Notes: generated by a model not told the origin, from the sequence alone. DNA of 64,000 nt from Granulicella sibirica (GCF_004115155.1 NZ_RDSM01000007.1:1-64000), one strand, 5' to 3'. Numbered from the stretch's first letter, positions 1 through 9,346 are shown. Program-made: numbers and translations.

Positions 1-66
1 AGCCTGAAAGGAAAGACACCCAATCAGGTCCACCTCAACCGCCTGCCAGAAACCATGGCAGCCTAA
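1..66 (+). mobile_element. C-terminal end of an insertion-sequence transposase (partial)
   Basis: The first 21 codons, ending at TAA 64-66, read SLKGKTPNQVHLNRLPETMA plus a final A. The GKTPNQV segment resembles the end of DDE/integrase-core transposases (the 'GKTPxEVY' stretch). The rest of the gene lies left of the window, so the family cannot be fixed. The reading frame directly after the stop is open into the following VirB9-like gene, whose 5' end is missing. I infer that the element's right end falls between about 67 and 115. No inverted repeat can be confirmed without the left end. Confidence 0.5.
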
Positions 67-171
67 CCAAGACAGACCCTCCACCTAAGAATCACCGGAA
101 TCTGTTCAAACAAACCGAGCCACCTCTATCTCCGCCCAGAGTTCGAGTCGATCATCCATCTGCCCGAAGAG

Positions 172-951
172 GTGATTTCAGTGGTTGTCGGCAGCCCAGG
201 CTCCTTCAAAGTGGAACACAGCGAGGGCGAACCCGAGTACGTCTACGTGAAACCCCTCGTTCGCACCCGTTCGCAGAGTGATCTGCTTATCGCAACAAAG
301 TCCGGGCAACACGTCGTTCTCGAGTTGATCAGCGACGGAGAGAGTGCGGACACGACTCAGCCTGTCGATTTCCTGCTTGAGTACAATTCTCCGCGGAGCT
401 TAGTGGTCGCCGGAAGCCCAGTCGGGGATACGGTTCTCGCCAGCACGGTAGAACCTCCTTCTGCGCCCAGTGGAACCCATCCGTCGAAAGCTCTGTCAGC
501 GATTGACGAAGAGTTCGAACAACAGAAGTCGATCAACGCCCCTGATTGGAAATTCTGGCAAGGTCAGCAAATCAAAACGTCGATTGGCGATATACGCCAG
601 TGGAACAATCAGACAGCCATTTCCTACTCCGTTTTCAATGCGAGTGATAAGCCGGTCGAGATCGTGCCACCGCAAATACAGATTACAGGTCTGACCTCCA
701 ACAAAAAGAAGAGGGGAAAGAAAGATAAAGCAGGTATCCTTGCTGACCAGCTTGAGGTTAGTGACCACCGTTTGAGCACGACACGCCTAGAACCTGGAGG
801 TCGAGCAGACGGAGTAGTTGTCTTTGATCGGCCGAACTTCAAGCAGTCAACAGAAAAACTGTTCCTGCAGATCGCTCAGGCGGATCAGGTCGACAAGCCG
901 GTTCTGGTTCAGCTTCCGTTCACTCCTCCAATCGCCACCAACGGACGATAG
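172..951 (+). CDS. VirB9/TrbG-like T4SS outer-membrane-complex protein, 5'-truncated
   Basis: VirB9-like proteins form the periplasmic/outer-membrane core of type IV secretion with VirB7 and VirB10. The N-terminal part (VVVGSPGSFKVEHSEGEPEY, then VYVKPL) matches the VirB9 beta-sandwich pattern. The C-terminal half (WQGQQIKTSIGDIRQW, then ISYSVFNASDKPVEIVPP) matches the VirB9 C-domain pattern. Position 172 is a GTG, but recognisable homology (LYLRPEFESIIHLPEEVIS) continues upstream to about 115 with no start codon, signal peptide or ribosome site. The 5' end therefore appears to have been cut off by the insertion sequence at the window edge. Virb10 follows after 15 bases. A second VirB9-like gene lies at 20026-20862 and could supply the function. 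Confidence 0.6.
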   Translation: MISVVVGSPGSFKVEHSEGEPEYVYVKPLVRTRSQSDLLIATKSGQHVVLELISDGESADTTQPVDFLLEYNSPRSLVVAGSPVGDTVLASTVEPPSAPSGTHPSKALSAIDEEFEQQKSINAPDWKFWQGQQIKTSIGDIRQWNNQTAISYSVFNASDKPVEIVPPQIQITGLTSNKKKRGKKDKAGILADQLEVSDHRLSTTRLEPGGRADGVVVFDRPNFKQSTEKLFLQIAQADQVDKPVLVQLPFTPPIATNGR

Positions 952-966
952 AAAGGACTATTTGCT

Positions 967-2244
967 ATGCAATCCGATACCACTAACTCAAACCTTCGCC
1001 GGCCTGGGCCGCTCGATCTCGAAGAGACTGCCGAACCCGCATGGGCAGAGAACCCGGGCCATGAGCGATCGACCCCTATGACGGCTAAAACTTCCGCACC
1101 TGGGCAGCAATTCGCAACCCGAGCGACCGCCGAGAAACTAAGTCCCGACAGAAACAAGATTCTGATCATTGGAGGCGGTCTTCTTGCTGCAGTTTTGTTT
1201 TTTGCCCTGACCATGTTCCTGGGTAATTCACCGGCAAAGAAAAGGAGTGCCTCCAGTCTCGCTCATACTGCACAACAGAGCGCGACCCCAAAGGGCAGCG
1301 TGACTCCGGTCATGGACACGGTGCATAGTCCGGCACAGAATAACTCGAGCGGACAGCTCGGTCCGGATGACATCAACCGCACGAAGGCGAGCTCTGGGAA
1401 ATCGACGGTCAACAAGCCCTCGACCTCTAGCCAGAATTCTCTCCCGCCAGTTCCTACCCTCAACGGCAATCTCGGCAACGTGCCCTCGTTCGCAGATACG
1501 CAACAGCACTGGGAAGAGCCTAGACCCTACGGCGACGCCCCGGCAGCTTCAACACCCCAAACGCAAGAACAACAGAATGCTCTGAAGGAACCGTCTCTTG
1601 TATTTGTGAGAAATCTTCCGCAGAGTACGGACTCTTCTTCTAGAAGCGGAACACCAGAAGGGACGACACCCGTGTTGGATTTCGCCCCAGGGACACGCAT
1701 TCTTGCAAAGCTTACGACTGAGATATCGAGCGCGGTACAGACACCTGTTATCGCGGAGGCGCAGTATACGTACGCGGTAGGCGATCGGGTCGTTATACCA
1801 GCAGGGGCTAAGTTCATTGGCCACCTGGAGCAGGCTGATCGTAGTGGTCTGGTGAGCGTTAGGTTCGACGAAGTGGACTTGAAAGACGACGACAAAGAGA
1901 AGATTGAGGCATTGGGCATAGGCCTCGATCTCGCGCCGATCAAAGGACTCGTATCAGGGAAAAATACCGGACGAAATTTCCTGGTTCGAACCGCATCCGG
2001 CATTGGTTCGGTAGCTGCGATGATCGTAGGCAATAACACAAGCTCTAGCTTCTCCGAGGACGACCTTATCCGAGAGAGGATCGCTGAAAACGCGGGGAAT
2101 GCCGGGGATTCAAAACTGATGAATCTCGCCGTGACGAACAAAGTGGTCGTCTCTGTGCCAGCGGATAAAAAAATTTATGTGGTCTTCACGAAACGCGAGC
2201 AGAATACGCACACTCTTCATCCAATCGACCCCAAAGCCCCTTGA
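967..2244 (+). CDS. virB10: TrbI/VirB10-family T4SS protein
   Basis: VirB10 spans inner and outer membranes and transmits ATPase energy to the outer-membrane pore of the conjugation channel. The 425-residue product has a short cytoplasmic N-terminus and one transmembrane helix at about 64-83 (ILIIGGGLLAAVLFFALTMF). A long Pro/Ser/Thr-rich periplasmic linker follows (about 85-225). The C-terminal TrbI domain includes FAPGTRILAKL, YAVGDRVVIPAGAKFIGHL, VSVRFDEVDL and FLVRTASGIGSVAAMIVG. The start at 967 follows AGAAAGGA. It sits 15 bases after the VirB9-like gene, the usual virB9-virB10 order. Length and domain order are normal for the family. Confidence 0.9.
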   Translation: MQSDTTNSNLRRPGPLDLEETAEPAWAENPGHERSTPMTAKTSAPGQQFATRATAEKLSPDRNKILIIGGGLLAAVLFFALTMFLGNSPAKKRSASSLAHTAQQSATPKGSVTPVMDTVHSPAQNNSSGQLGPDDINRTKASSGKSTVNKPSTSSQNSLPPVPTLNGNLGNVPSFADTQQHWEEPRPYGDAPAASTPQTQEQQNALKEPSLVFVRNLPQSTDSSSRSGTPEGTTPVLDFAPGTRILAKLTTEISSAVQTPVIAEAQYTYAVGDRVVIPAGAKFIGHLEQADRSGLVSVRFDEVDLKDDDKEKIEALGIGLDLAPIKGLVSGKNTGRNFLVRTASGIGSVAAMIVGNNTSSSFSEDDLIRERIAENAGNAGDSKLMNLAVTNKVVVSVPADKKIYVVFTKREQNTHTLHPIDPKAP

Positions 2245-2270
2245 ACTTCAAGTCCGCTGCATACACCCTC

Positions 2271-2300
2271 AGCCCCGGCAACGAACGCCGGGGCTTCTAT
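2271..2300 (+). terminator. Intrinsic terminator after virB10
   Basis: A perfect 9-bp stem, AGCCCCGGC at 2271-2279 and GCCGGGGCT at 2287-2295, encloses a 7-base loop and is followed by a T-rich stretch (TCTATTTG). It lies 27 bases after the virB10 stop and separates the T4SS fragment from the cargo segment. Confidence 0.75.
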
Positions 2301-2694
2301 TTGTCGATGAGCCGCGGATTGCAGTCAAGCTTGTGAACAGATTTCGCACGGCTAGAGAAGCCGATCAATTGCGAAATCGCCCTATTGTCGATTCCTTTGT
2401 GGCACTACACAGAACGCCCAATCACTGAAGCAGCACCCATTCACTCGATGCGAAGCAGTTGTAGATTGGAACCATGATCTCCGAATAGCACTGCTGGTTG
2501 AGTTGGTCCCTGAGAGATGCAAGAGCAAGGCTTATCCAGAAAGCAACTGCGCGTGTCATTTCTAATGCGATCTCGAGTGGTCGTGATGGGTGAATCTAGT
2601 TGGTCGGTGTAGAGTGCACGAATGAAGCTTTCTTCCAAGCTTTATCCCGGCCCCGGCACAGTTGCCTATGAAATTTGAGGTCGGTGCAGTCAAT
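2301..2694. other. Intergenic, no supported gene
   Basis: About 390 bases between the virB10 terminator and the end of a convergent pseudogene. Short open frames exist on both strands, but none has a ribosome site or recognisable domain. It may be debris of the insertion that placed the cargo segment here. Confidence 0.5.
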
Positions 2695-4463
2695 CTATCT
2701 GCTGGTCAGTGACTGTTTCCAAATCTGCTTCCACTGTGTCTCACGTGTGCGGGCGATCAGGTGCCCATCTGGTAAAACCCGCGGATGCAGCAGGTTCCCG
2801 GAGTCATGAGTGAACTGCTGAGGAGCTCCACCAGCGCGCGGTATGGAGAAAAGCTGGAGAAGATTACCGGCTAGTCCGCTAAAGATAATGTTTTTAGCAT
2901 CGTGCGACCAGTCGAGTCCACAGTATGTGGTGCAAGCATAATCAAAGATCTTATCAGGATGAGATCCATCTGCACTGACAACCCACAGTACCCGTTTGTC
3001 ATAACCCCGATCATCCTCAATACCAATCTCTTTACCGTCGGGAGACCATGAAGCCCACCGAACGCTATGAATATCGCTCGTAAGCGGAAGCATCTCTTTT
3101 TGGAGGACGGCGCCCGTCTCTGGATCCACAGTGAACACCCATAGCTTGGATATACCCATGGCCCCGCCGCGATCCCATGACGCGAACAGCAGCTTCTTGC
3201 CATCGGGCGACCAGTACGCCGGTCCCGTCTCCAGACCGAAGTCGGTCAGTCGTATCTCCGGAGCATGAACATCGTCGGCTTCGCGAAGGTAGATCGTCTG
3301 TACTTGCCTTGCTGTGGTACGAGGCGATGGGTGCGGGAGATCGATGGGAATGGAATGCGATCCACTTTCCGTTTGGAGACCAGGCCGGTGGAAAATCCTC
3401 GTGGTATCCGGAGACAATGATGAATGGTTGCGTCTTCCGTGTTCCCTTCGAATTGACGCCAACGACCGCATCATCGATGTCAAGCGGCTCGTCCGCCAAG
3501 CGTGTATCCCCGAAAAAATAAGCGATTTTTGATCCGTCAAGATTCCACATGGGAACTTGTCCGCCCGCAATGACCTGCTTCGAAACCCCGCCCGTTGACG
3601 GAAGCGCCACGATGGAATCTTCCACCTCGGAACGCACCCAGTACAGAGCGTTCCCGGCAACGGCAGGGCCAAAGTTGTCTCGACCAGCCGTTGCCACCAC
3701 TGGATGCCGGTCTCCTGTTGCGAGATCCATCTGAGAAATTTTCAACCACCGGTCCGCATACCGATGTGAGCGCATCTCGTTGCTCGGAGCTCCGTGCGAA
3801 GCAAGAGAGGGGTAGACACTCTTTTGGTCTGGCGACAAAGCGATCTGACCACCGCATAGACTTACATCGAGATGGCCAGCAATCAGGTGGGATTCGCCGG
3901 TAGTCAAATCGATCGGAGATAAAGAGCCTTCGCCGACACTGTTCAGTGCCAGGTAAAAGAAGGAGGCGCTATCAGGCGAGAACAGCATCGCCGTTACCCT
4001 TGCCATCAGGCTTGTAGCCGCGTAGCTTTCCGGGGAGACCGACCAGCAGGGAATTCTCGGGGGCGGCAGCGTCAAAATACGCGATCTCCTTTGCATCGGG
4101 GGAGCATGTTGGCATAAAACGGTCAGGAATCGTAGCGAGCATCTCTCCACCGGGTGTCGGAAGGAACCATCCTGACCCACTTCCCGCTCGTCCAAGGCGC
4201 GCCAGCGAATCGGAGCCACAGAAGGCTGCACCCTTTAATTCGGTCAGATTCCCTTTCAAGAGAGCAGGTTCCTCACGGTCTCTAGTTATATCGTAAAGAT
4301 GGAGATCATTTGGGTCGTTTCCGAAGAGCGCTTGCCTCGCGGTCGGTGAAATGCTGACCGGACTGAAGTACCGGTCGATCCAGTGATTTTCTGATCTTTG
4401 GAGAACGAACACTGGAGCGCCAACTGCATGTTCTTGTTCATAGGAATTCATGGAGCTGAGCAT
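2695..4463 (-). pseudogene. PD40 / TolB-like beta-propeller protein, two frameshifts
   Basis: Three consecutive minus-strand frames together encode one beta-propeller protein. The pieces are about 4463-4000 (start MLSSMNSYEQEHAVG), 4000-3340 (through MLFSPDSASFFYLA and AWSPNGKWIAFHSHR) and 3340-2695 (TIYLREADDVHAPEIRL to KQIWKQSLTSR). WSPDGK-type PD40 repeats (AYWSPDGKKLLFASW, ASWSPDGKEIGIEDD) recur in all three, so one protein was broken by single-base shifts near 4000 and 3340. Such propellers are common in Acidobacteriota, often fused to a winged-helix or kinase domain. Here the frame upstream of 4463 reaches a stop at 4506-4508, so any N-terminal domain is lost. The shifts could be real decay or sequencing indels. 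Confidence 0.65.
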
Positions 4464-5012
4464 GACCGCGAGGCCGCCTAGGAGATTACCGAGAGGAATG
4501 CGCGTTTAAATGTTAGACGTTCGACATCGCCTGCCTTGATGATCTATAAAGAGCCAATGCTTACAACAAGTCTGCCATCACTCCGTTGATCGGACTGATC
4601 GATTGATGCAGTTTGTGCGGTCGGAACTCAAAGGCGCTTCCTTCTTTATGCTTGCAATTTTCTTCCTATCGCCAGCTCTACCAAATCAAGGAGCTATAGG
4701 CAACTGACGCCTTTTCACGGCGCAGCTCGGACTGGTTGCAGCTTAGCCTCGGAGCGCACCTGCGCACTCTGGGATACTCTGTGCAGCCCTCGCGTTGAAC
4801 GTTGATTAGCGTCAGGGGGAACGACGCACACTTGCCCACCAGCATTTCTGTCCGCACTCGTCAGGAACTTGGCAGAAAACATGCCTTCATTTCTCGTTTG
4901 GTAACCATCTACTAATGGTGCCCCAAACCCGCGTTCAGATCGCCTTTTAGGCGAGTTCTCGAAGAAACCGGAAGGAGCTGACATTGGTTTCCATCCCATT
5001 AGGAGATTAGTT
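4464..5012. other. Divergent intergenic region, no supported gene
   Basis: About 550 bases between the PD40 pseudogene (minus) and the dehydrogenase (plus). A minus-strand open frame at 4715-5035 overlaps the dehydrogenase start and has no recognisable domain or ribosome site. The region probably holds the promoter of the dehydrogenase/transporter pair. Confidence 0.4.
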
Positions 5013-6029
5013 TTGGAAGTCGTCCTGTACTCCATCCCGCAATACCGCGCATTCGCAGAGTCATTTTGTTTTGAAATCTCGGAGATCAGACCAAATGATC
5101 GGTTCTACCTTACTGACGTCCATTGCGACACTCCTGCCATTAGGAATTGCGAAGTGTTGCTCACTCTTGGGCGTCTTACGGGCCAAGACTTATCTGCATA
5201 TCGCTACCTGACTTTCATCCAAACTCTTTCGGCGGGATACGAGCAAATAGACTGTGAAGCCGCTTCCGCGGCAGGCATCTGGGTTTCTTATGCTCCTTCC
5301 GAACAGACTGGTAACGCCGATGCAGTCGCGGAGTTCGTGATCATGAACATCCTCACACTCTCTCGTAATCTCCTTGGTGCGCTCTCAGCGGTGACCAACG
5401 CACCTTTTGACCCACTTCCAGTCGCCCGAGGCCTCGGGGGGAAGAAAGTTTGTGTCGTAGGTTTCGGCGGCGTCGGTCGTGCACTTCTAGAAAGATTGAG
5501 GCCTTTCGGTTGCGATACGGTTGTCGTAACCAGAAATCCCAAAAAAGCGGGCTTGGACTTTGCACCGCATCCGCTCGAAGATCTCCCGGAAGTCCTTCGC
5601 ACTGCAGACATAGTCGTTCTCTGTCTTCGTGCCGATAATCAGAATCGTCACCTGTTTGACGGGGCGCTATTTCATACTATGAAAGCCGGTGCACTCTTCA
5701 TCAATGTCGCCCGCGGCTCCCTGGTTGATGAGATGGCACTGCAGACCGCTATCGAAACAGGACATCTCCGCGCCGCAGCTCTCGACGTTCTTGAAAACGA
5801 GCCCGTTAATTCTGCAAACCCTTTGGTCAGTCTTGAAAGGACGCTCATTACCCCACATTGCGCGGGATTTACCGACACCATGCTTCGCGGAACGATCGCG
5901 TATGTCGACGCTGTCTTATCAACATTTCAGAACGGCGAGCGCCCAGCGTCGTTGCTTAACGAGCCCCAGATGCCACGACGACAGCTGGCGCAACCACATC
6001 TAGAAACAGGATTCATCGGGACGCTGTAA
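5013..6029 (+). CDS. D-isomer-specific 2-hydroxyacid dehydrogenase
   Basis: This NAD(P)-dependent enzyme family interconverts 2-hydroxy acids and 2-oxo acids in the cytoplasm. The 338-residue protein has the Rossmann motif GFGGVGRAL at about 150-158. It also has the family signature VARGSLVDE (about 232-240), the conserved Glu region ALDVLENEP and the catalytic His in ITPHCAGF (about 280). The start is a TTG at 5013 behind AGGAG; no ATG fits the conserved N-terminus. The next gene starts 10 bases downstream, so enzyme and transporter probably form an operon. The substrate is not evident from sequence. Both genes look like metabolic cargo inside the conjugation region. Confidence 0.85.
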   Translation: MEVVLYSIPQYRAFAESFCFEISEIRPNDRFYLTDVHCDTPAIRNCEVLLTLGRLTGQDLSAYRYLTFIQTLSAGYEQIDCEAASAAGIWVSYAPSEQTGNADAVAEFVIMNILTLSRNLLGALSAVTNAPFDPLPVARGLGGKKVCVVGFGGVGRALLERLRPFGCDTVVVTRNPKKAGLDFAPHPLEDLPEVLRTADIVVLCLRADNQNRHLFDGALFHTMKAGALFINVARGSLVDEMALQTAIETGHLRAAALDVLENEPVNSANPLVSLERTLITPHCAGFTDTMLRGTIAYVDAVLSTFQNGERPASLLNEPQMPRRQLAQPHLETGFIGTL

Positions 6030-6039
6030 ACATCATCCT

Positions 6040-7320
6040 ATGCCCAATCTAACAAAACAATTGAACACGCCAGCCAAGGTGCTCTTCGCCAGTCTTGTCG
6101 GTACGACTATCGAATTCTTCGACTTTTACATTTATGCCACCGCGGCCGTCATAGTCTTCCCTAAGCTATTTTTTCCTGCTGGCGACGCAACGGCTGCAAC
6201 GCTCGCCTCTCTCGCCACCTTTGCCATTGCCTTCATTGCGAGGCCTATCGGCTCTACGCTCTTCGGCCACTTTGGTGACCGTGTCGGCCGCAAAGCTACA
6301 CTGGTTCTTGCGCTATCGACAATGGGTTTATCGACATTCGCAGTCGGCGCGCTGCCAACTTACAAGACAGCGGGCGTTCTCGCCTCGCTATTGCTAGCGC
6401 TCTGCCGCGCGGGTCAAGGTATCGGTCTTGGCGGTGAATGGGGAGGCGCTATCCTGCTCGCGACGGAAAACGCTCCACCCGGCAAGCGTGCTTGGTACGG
6501 CATGTTCCCGCAACTCGGTGCACCCATCGGCTTCTTCTTTTCGAGTGCGACTTTCCTGCTGATCTCTAAATGGCTCAGCCCTGCGCAGTTCCTGAGTTTC
6601 GGATGGCGGCTGCCGTTCCTCGCGAGTGGGGTACTCGTCCTGTTAGGTCTCTATGTGCGCCTGACGATCACCGAAACTCCGGTCTTCGCCGCGGCGATGG
6701 AACGTCGCGAGCCCCATAGAGTTCCTATTTTCGCGGTGGTCAGAAATCATTTTGGCGTCCTCGTAGCGGCCACGCTTACTAGCCTGGCGACCTTCGTTCT
6801 CTTCTACGTGATGATCGTTTTTACCCTTACGTGGGCCACGTCCGCTTTGCACTATAGCAAGAACGAATTTCTTCGGATGCAGCTCATCGGCGTCGTATTC
6901 TTCGCACTCGCGATTCCTGCCGCCGCGCTGCTTGCCGAGCGCGGACGCAAGCGGGTCATGATCGCCATTAGTCTTGGCATCGCGGTCTTCGGGTTGTTCT
7001 TCGCACCGATGTTCCAGTCCGGTCACACAGGTGCACTCGTGATGCTCATCCTCGGCCTATCTTTGATGGGCCTTACCTACGGCCCGCTCGGCACAGTGCT
7101 GTCGGAGTTGTTTCCAACAGCCGTCCGCTACTCCGGCAGTTCGCTCGCCTTCAGCGTTGCAGGCATCCTCGGTGCGTCGCTCACGCCCTACATCGCAACT
7201 AAGCTGGCCACGGCCTATGGTCTACAGTACGTTGGCTACTATCTTAGCGCCGCGGCGGTGATTACTATCATCGGCTTGCTCGGCATTCGCGAGACAAAAT
7301 ACCAAGACCTGAACCTTTAG
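6040..7320 (+). CDS. MHS-family MFS transporter (metabolite:H+ symporter)
   Basis: The 426-residue inner-membrane protein has 12 predicted hydrophobic spans. Its N-terminus (GTTIEFFDFYIYATAAVIVF) is typical of the ShiA/ProP/KgtP-like metabolite:H+ symporter branch. The MFS loop signature GHFGDRVGRKATLV is at about 77-90, and RAGQGIGLGGEWGGAILLA is the conserved TM4-TM5 region. MHS members carry organic acids, shikimate, proline/betaine or related solutes. It lies 10 bases after the 2-hydroxyacid dehydrogenase, suggesting import of a hydroxy or oxo acid that the enzyme converts. The actual substrate is inference. Length is normal and the protein looks intact. Confidence 0.85.
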   Translation: MPNLTKQLNTPAKVLFASLVGTTIEFFDFYIYATAAVIVFPKLFFPAGDATAATLASLATFAIAFIARPIGSTLFGHFGDRVGRKATLVLALSTMGLSTFAVGALPTYKTAGVLASLLLALCRAGQGIGLGGEWGGAILLATENAPPGKRAWYGMFPQLGAPIGFFFSSATFLLISKWLSPAQFLSFGWRLPFLASGVLVLLGLYVRLTITETPVFAAAMERREPHRVPIFAVVRNHFGVLVAATLTSLATFVLFYVMIVFTLTWATSALHYSKNEFLRMQLIGVVFFALAIPAAALLAERGRKRVMIAISLGIAVFGLFFAPMFQSGHTGALVMLILGLSLMGLTYGPLGTVLSELFPTAVRYSGSSLAFSVAGILGASLTPYIATKLATAYGLQYVGYYLSAAAVITIIGLLGIRETKYQDLNL

Positions 7321-7784
7321 GGTTGCTTATCAAGGCGGAATGCTCAAGCATCGTTCGGCGGAAAGTCCCTACTGGGCCGCAAGCGATCCCAGACTTTCGC
7401 GGGAAAGGTCTGCTCTTCAAGTGAAAGTGTTTTCCACTCTCACCGGATGCTACGGCCGAGCATCTGCTTTGACCCATTGCTGAGCCGATTGCATCAAGAT
7501 TACATTTGCCCGTATGACACTCCAGATGTGTCAGTCCTCCTCGTGACCGAGTTCGCCAGAGTGACAAGCCGTCTTTCCAGAGCTTAGAGGATGATGCAGT
7601 CGCATCGCGACGTGGCAATAGGTCGCACTCAGTTCAATTTTTCTTACGTATTGTCTTCTGCGGACGGTGGAATTCGCCGCGTTGGCCCCTTTTAAGCGTT
7701 CCGTCATTTGACGGAGTGTGGAAGTAACGGCACTTTCTTCTACACACGGATGCCCCGAGCAGCCGCGTACAGGAGAAAAACGTT
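7321..7784. other. Leader region of the main T4SS operon
   Basis: About 460 bases without a supported gene between the transporter and the pilin operon. Both genes face the same way, so the promoter of the T4SS operon should lie here. The only structured element I see is the inverted repeat at 7701-7714. The pilin ribosome site AGGAGAAAAACGTT lies at the right end. Confidence 0.45.
7701..7714 (+). promoter_or_regulatory. Operator-like palindrome upstream of the pilin operon
   Basis: CCGTCATTTGACGG is a perfect 6-bp inverted repeat with a 2-bp centre, 71 bases before the pilin ATG. Its size and position suit a dimeric repressor site. No regulator can be assigned, so function is inference. Confidence 0.4.
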
Positions 7785-8204
7785 ATGACCACCCCATTGG
7801 CTTTCTGGCGGCCTGCTCGAGCATCCGCCACATCAACTCATCGCCCTAAGAAGCTGAACTGGGTTCATATTGCCCTCAAGTTCGCACTCGCAGCTATATT
7901 CCTCGGCAACCTCGTTCCGCTTGCCGCCAACGCTCAGAACCTCGGCACCGCGCCCCAGTTTGGACAAGCCGTGCAAGGTCAACAGGCAACCACGGTCGAA
8001 GGCACGGTGCTAAACATCGTGAACTGGGGCTGCAACGTGATTGCTCCGGTGATCGCGGTTGCATGTCTCGGTGTCGCAGGGTGGCACTTCAAGAGCGGCC
8101 GCGGCTACATGGGCTGGGGAGTGACCGGCGTTGCTCTCATGGTCATCTCCGGTCTCGGACGAATGGCTGAGGGCTTCATCACTCAAGCGCAAGGCATTCA
8201 GTAA
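7785..8204 (+). CDS. TrbC/VirB2-like conjugative pilin
   Basis: The 139-residue protein has a long N-terminal signal region ending near LAANAQ (about 43-48). Two hydrophobic segments follow (NVIAPVIAVACLGVAGWHF and GWGVTGVALMVISGLG), the layout of VirB2/TrbC pilins processed to a small membrane-inserted subunit. It opens the T4SS operon behind AGGAG and is followed by two further membrane proteins and VirB3/VirB4. Its C-terminal module, NxxNW...VISGLGRMAEGFITQAQG, recurs in the next two genes. That marks it as the basic unit of a small pilin-like family. Confidence 0.75.
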   Translation: MTTPLAFWRPARASATSTHRPKKLNWVHIALKFALAAIFLGNLVPLAANAQNLGTAPQFGQAVQGQQATTVEGTVLNIVNWGCNVIAPVIAVACLGVAGWHFKSGRGYMGWGVTGVALMVISGLGRMAEGFITQAQGIQ

Positions 8205-8214
8205 GGAGCCCGCA

Positions 8215-8877
8215 ATGCCTGTGCCGCAATTCCTTTCCGACCTTCTTCAGTTGTTGCTCGGTCTTGCCGTGCCAGCTGCGTTCTGCACGCTGGCCGCCGC
8301 CGGAGTGAGCCTGCGGCACGAAGGGGGAACCAACTTTCACGTCAATGGACGAACTGGAAAGTGGGTATTGTGGACCGTCGTATTCCTGACGCTCCCACAA
8401 CTTCTGTCATGGATTGCGGCACAAGGCATTACGGTCCCATCGGGAAGCGGATCGATTGGAACAAGTTGGCTCGCCAGCATGCAGACGATCTTTTCCAACT
8501 TCGTGAACCAGATTGTCGTTGCGAAGTTCGTGCCAGTCCTCGCTGCGTACTTCGTCCTCAAGGCTTGCTTAGACGGAGCTGCAGGCGAGAACCCCCTTGC
8601 ATCGATCGTAGCCGCACTCTTCCTGATGTCGTTATCGGCCACGATGCAGCTCATGCAGGGGTGGAATGACGGCAGTCAGTATGCGACCACCGACATGCTT
8701 GCTTCCCTATGGAACTACCTGGTCGGGCAGATTATGCCTGCGGCAGCTGGCCTCGCCTGCGTGGGAGCTGTCATCAATTTTGTCAGGCACAGACCCTGGA
8801 CTCGGTTGGTCTTCGCCGCGATCTCTTTTCTGAGTGTGAGTGGTCTCCTCGCACTCTTCCAAGCCATGGCGGCATAG
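8215..8877 (+). CDS. Polytopic membrane protein with VirB2-like C-terminal module
   Basis: The 220-residue inner-membrane protein has about six hydrophobic segments. The ATG at 8215 is chosen because AAGGAG lies just upstream; frames opening earlier overlap the pilin. The C-terminal stretch (LWNYLVGQIMPAAAGLACVG to VSGLLALFQAM) follows the same pattern as the pilin-like modules on both sides: a WN...IMP start and a VSG...A end. It may be a diverged pilin fusion or an assembly partner. Other functions cannot be excluded. It is co-transcribed with its neighbours (10-base and 9-base gaps). Confidence 0.6.
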   Translation: MPVPQFLSDLLQLLLGLAVPAAFCTLAAAGVSLRHEGGTNFHVNGRTGKWVLWTVVFLTLPQLLSWIAAQGITVPSGSGSIGTSWLASMQTIFSNFVNQIVVAKFVPVLAAYFVLKACLDGAAGENPLASIVAALFLMSLSATMQLMQGWNDGSQYATTDMLASLWNYLVGQIMPAAAGLACVGAVINFVRHRPWTRLVFAAISFLSVSGLLALFQAMAA

Positions 8878-8886
8878 GAGCTGAGG

Positions 8887-9342
8887 ATGAGTTTCAACGG
8901 AGCAATCACAAATCTCGCCTCCTGGGCAGGAAACACCATAATGCCGACGATGGCCGGGATGTTTTTTGCGAGCGCCGTCTATCGGTACAGCAAAAGCAGC
9001 CCATTTGAACACTTACTGTACGGCGGGTTCGCCTCGTTGATGTGTTCGGGAATGCTTCGCGCACTAGAAGGCTTCGTCCAGCATGCCGGCGCTACCAATG
9101 CCGACGCCTTCTGGTTGGCGAGCATGAGCTTGGTGAACTGGACGGCAAACGTAATTCTGCCCATGTTCGCTCTGACTCAACTCGCTGCGATGGCACTCCA
9201 CATGGCCGGTGTGCTTTCAGAGATCTATCCAGGATCGACCTGGATCAGGAAGTTTGTCGCCGCAGTCGCAGCTCTCATGGTTTCGGGAGTGATGCGGCTG
9301 GCCGAGTCGATGGTAACGCAAGCACACGGGGTAGGAGGGTAG
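8887..9342 (+). CDS. Tandem VirB2-like (double pilin module) membrane protein
   Basis: The 151-residue protein consists of two similar halves. Residues about 7-66 run from NLASWAGNTIMPTMAGMFF to CSGMLRALEGFVQHAG. Residues about 80-150 run from SLVNWTANVILPMFAL to VSGVMRLAESMVTQAHG. Both match the pilin at 7785 (NIVNWGCNVIAPVIAV to ISGLGRMAEGFITQAQG). It therefore looks like an internal duplication of a VirB2-like module with four membrane segments and no signal peptide. It sits between the pilin and VirB3. A role as structural pilin variant or pilus-base adaptor is inference. Confidence 0.6.
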   Translation: MSFNGAITNLASWAGNTIMPTMAGMFFASAVYRYSKSSPFEHLLYGGFASLMCSGMLRALEGFVQHAGATNADAFWLASMSLVNWTANVILPMFALTQLAAMALHMAGVLSEIYPGSTWIRKFVAAVAALMVSGVMRLAESMVTQAHGVGG

Positions 9343-9346
9343 GCAC

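Noticed and set aside
4715..5035. 106-residue minus-strand frame upstream of the dehydrogenase
   Set aside because: It overlaps the dehydrogenase start, lacks a ribosome site and matches no pattern I know.
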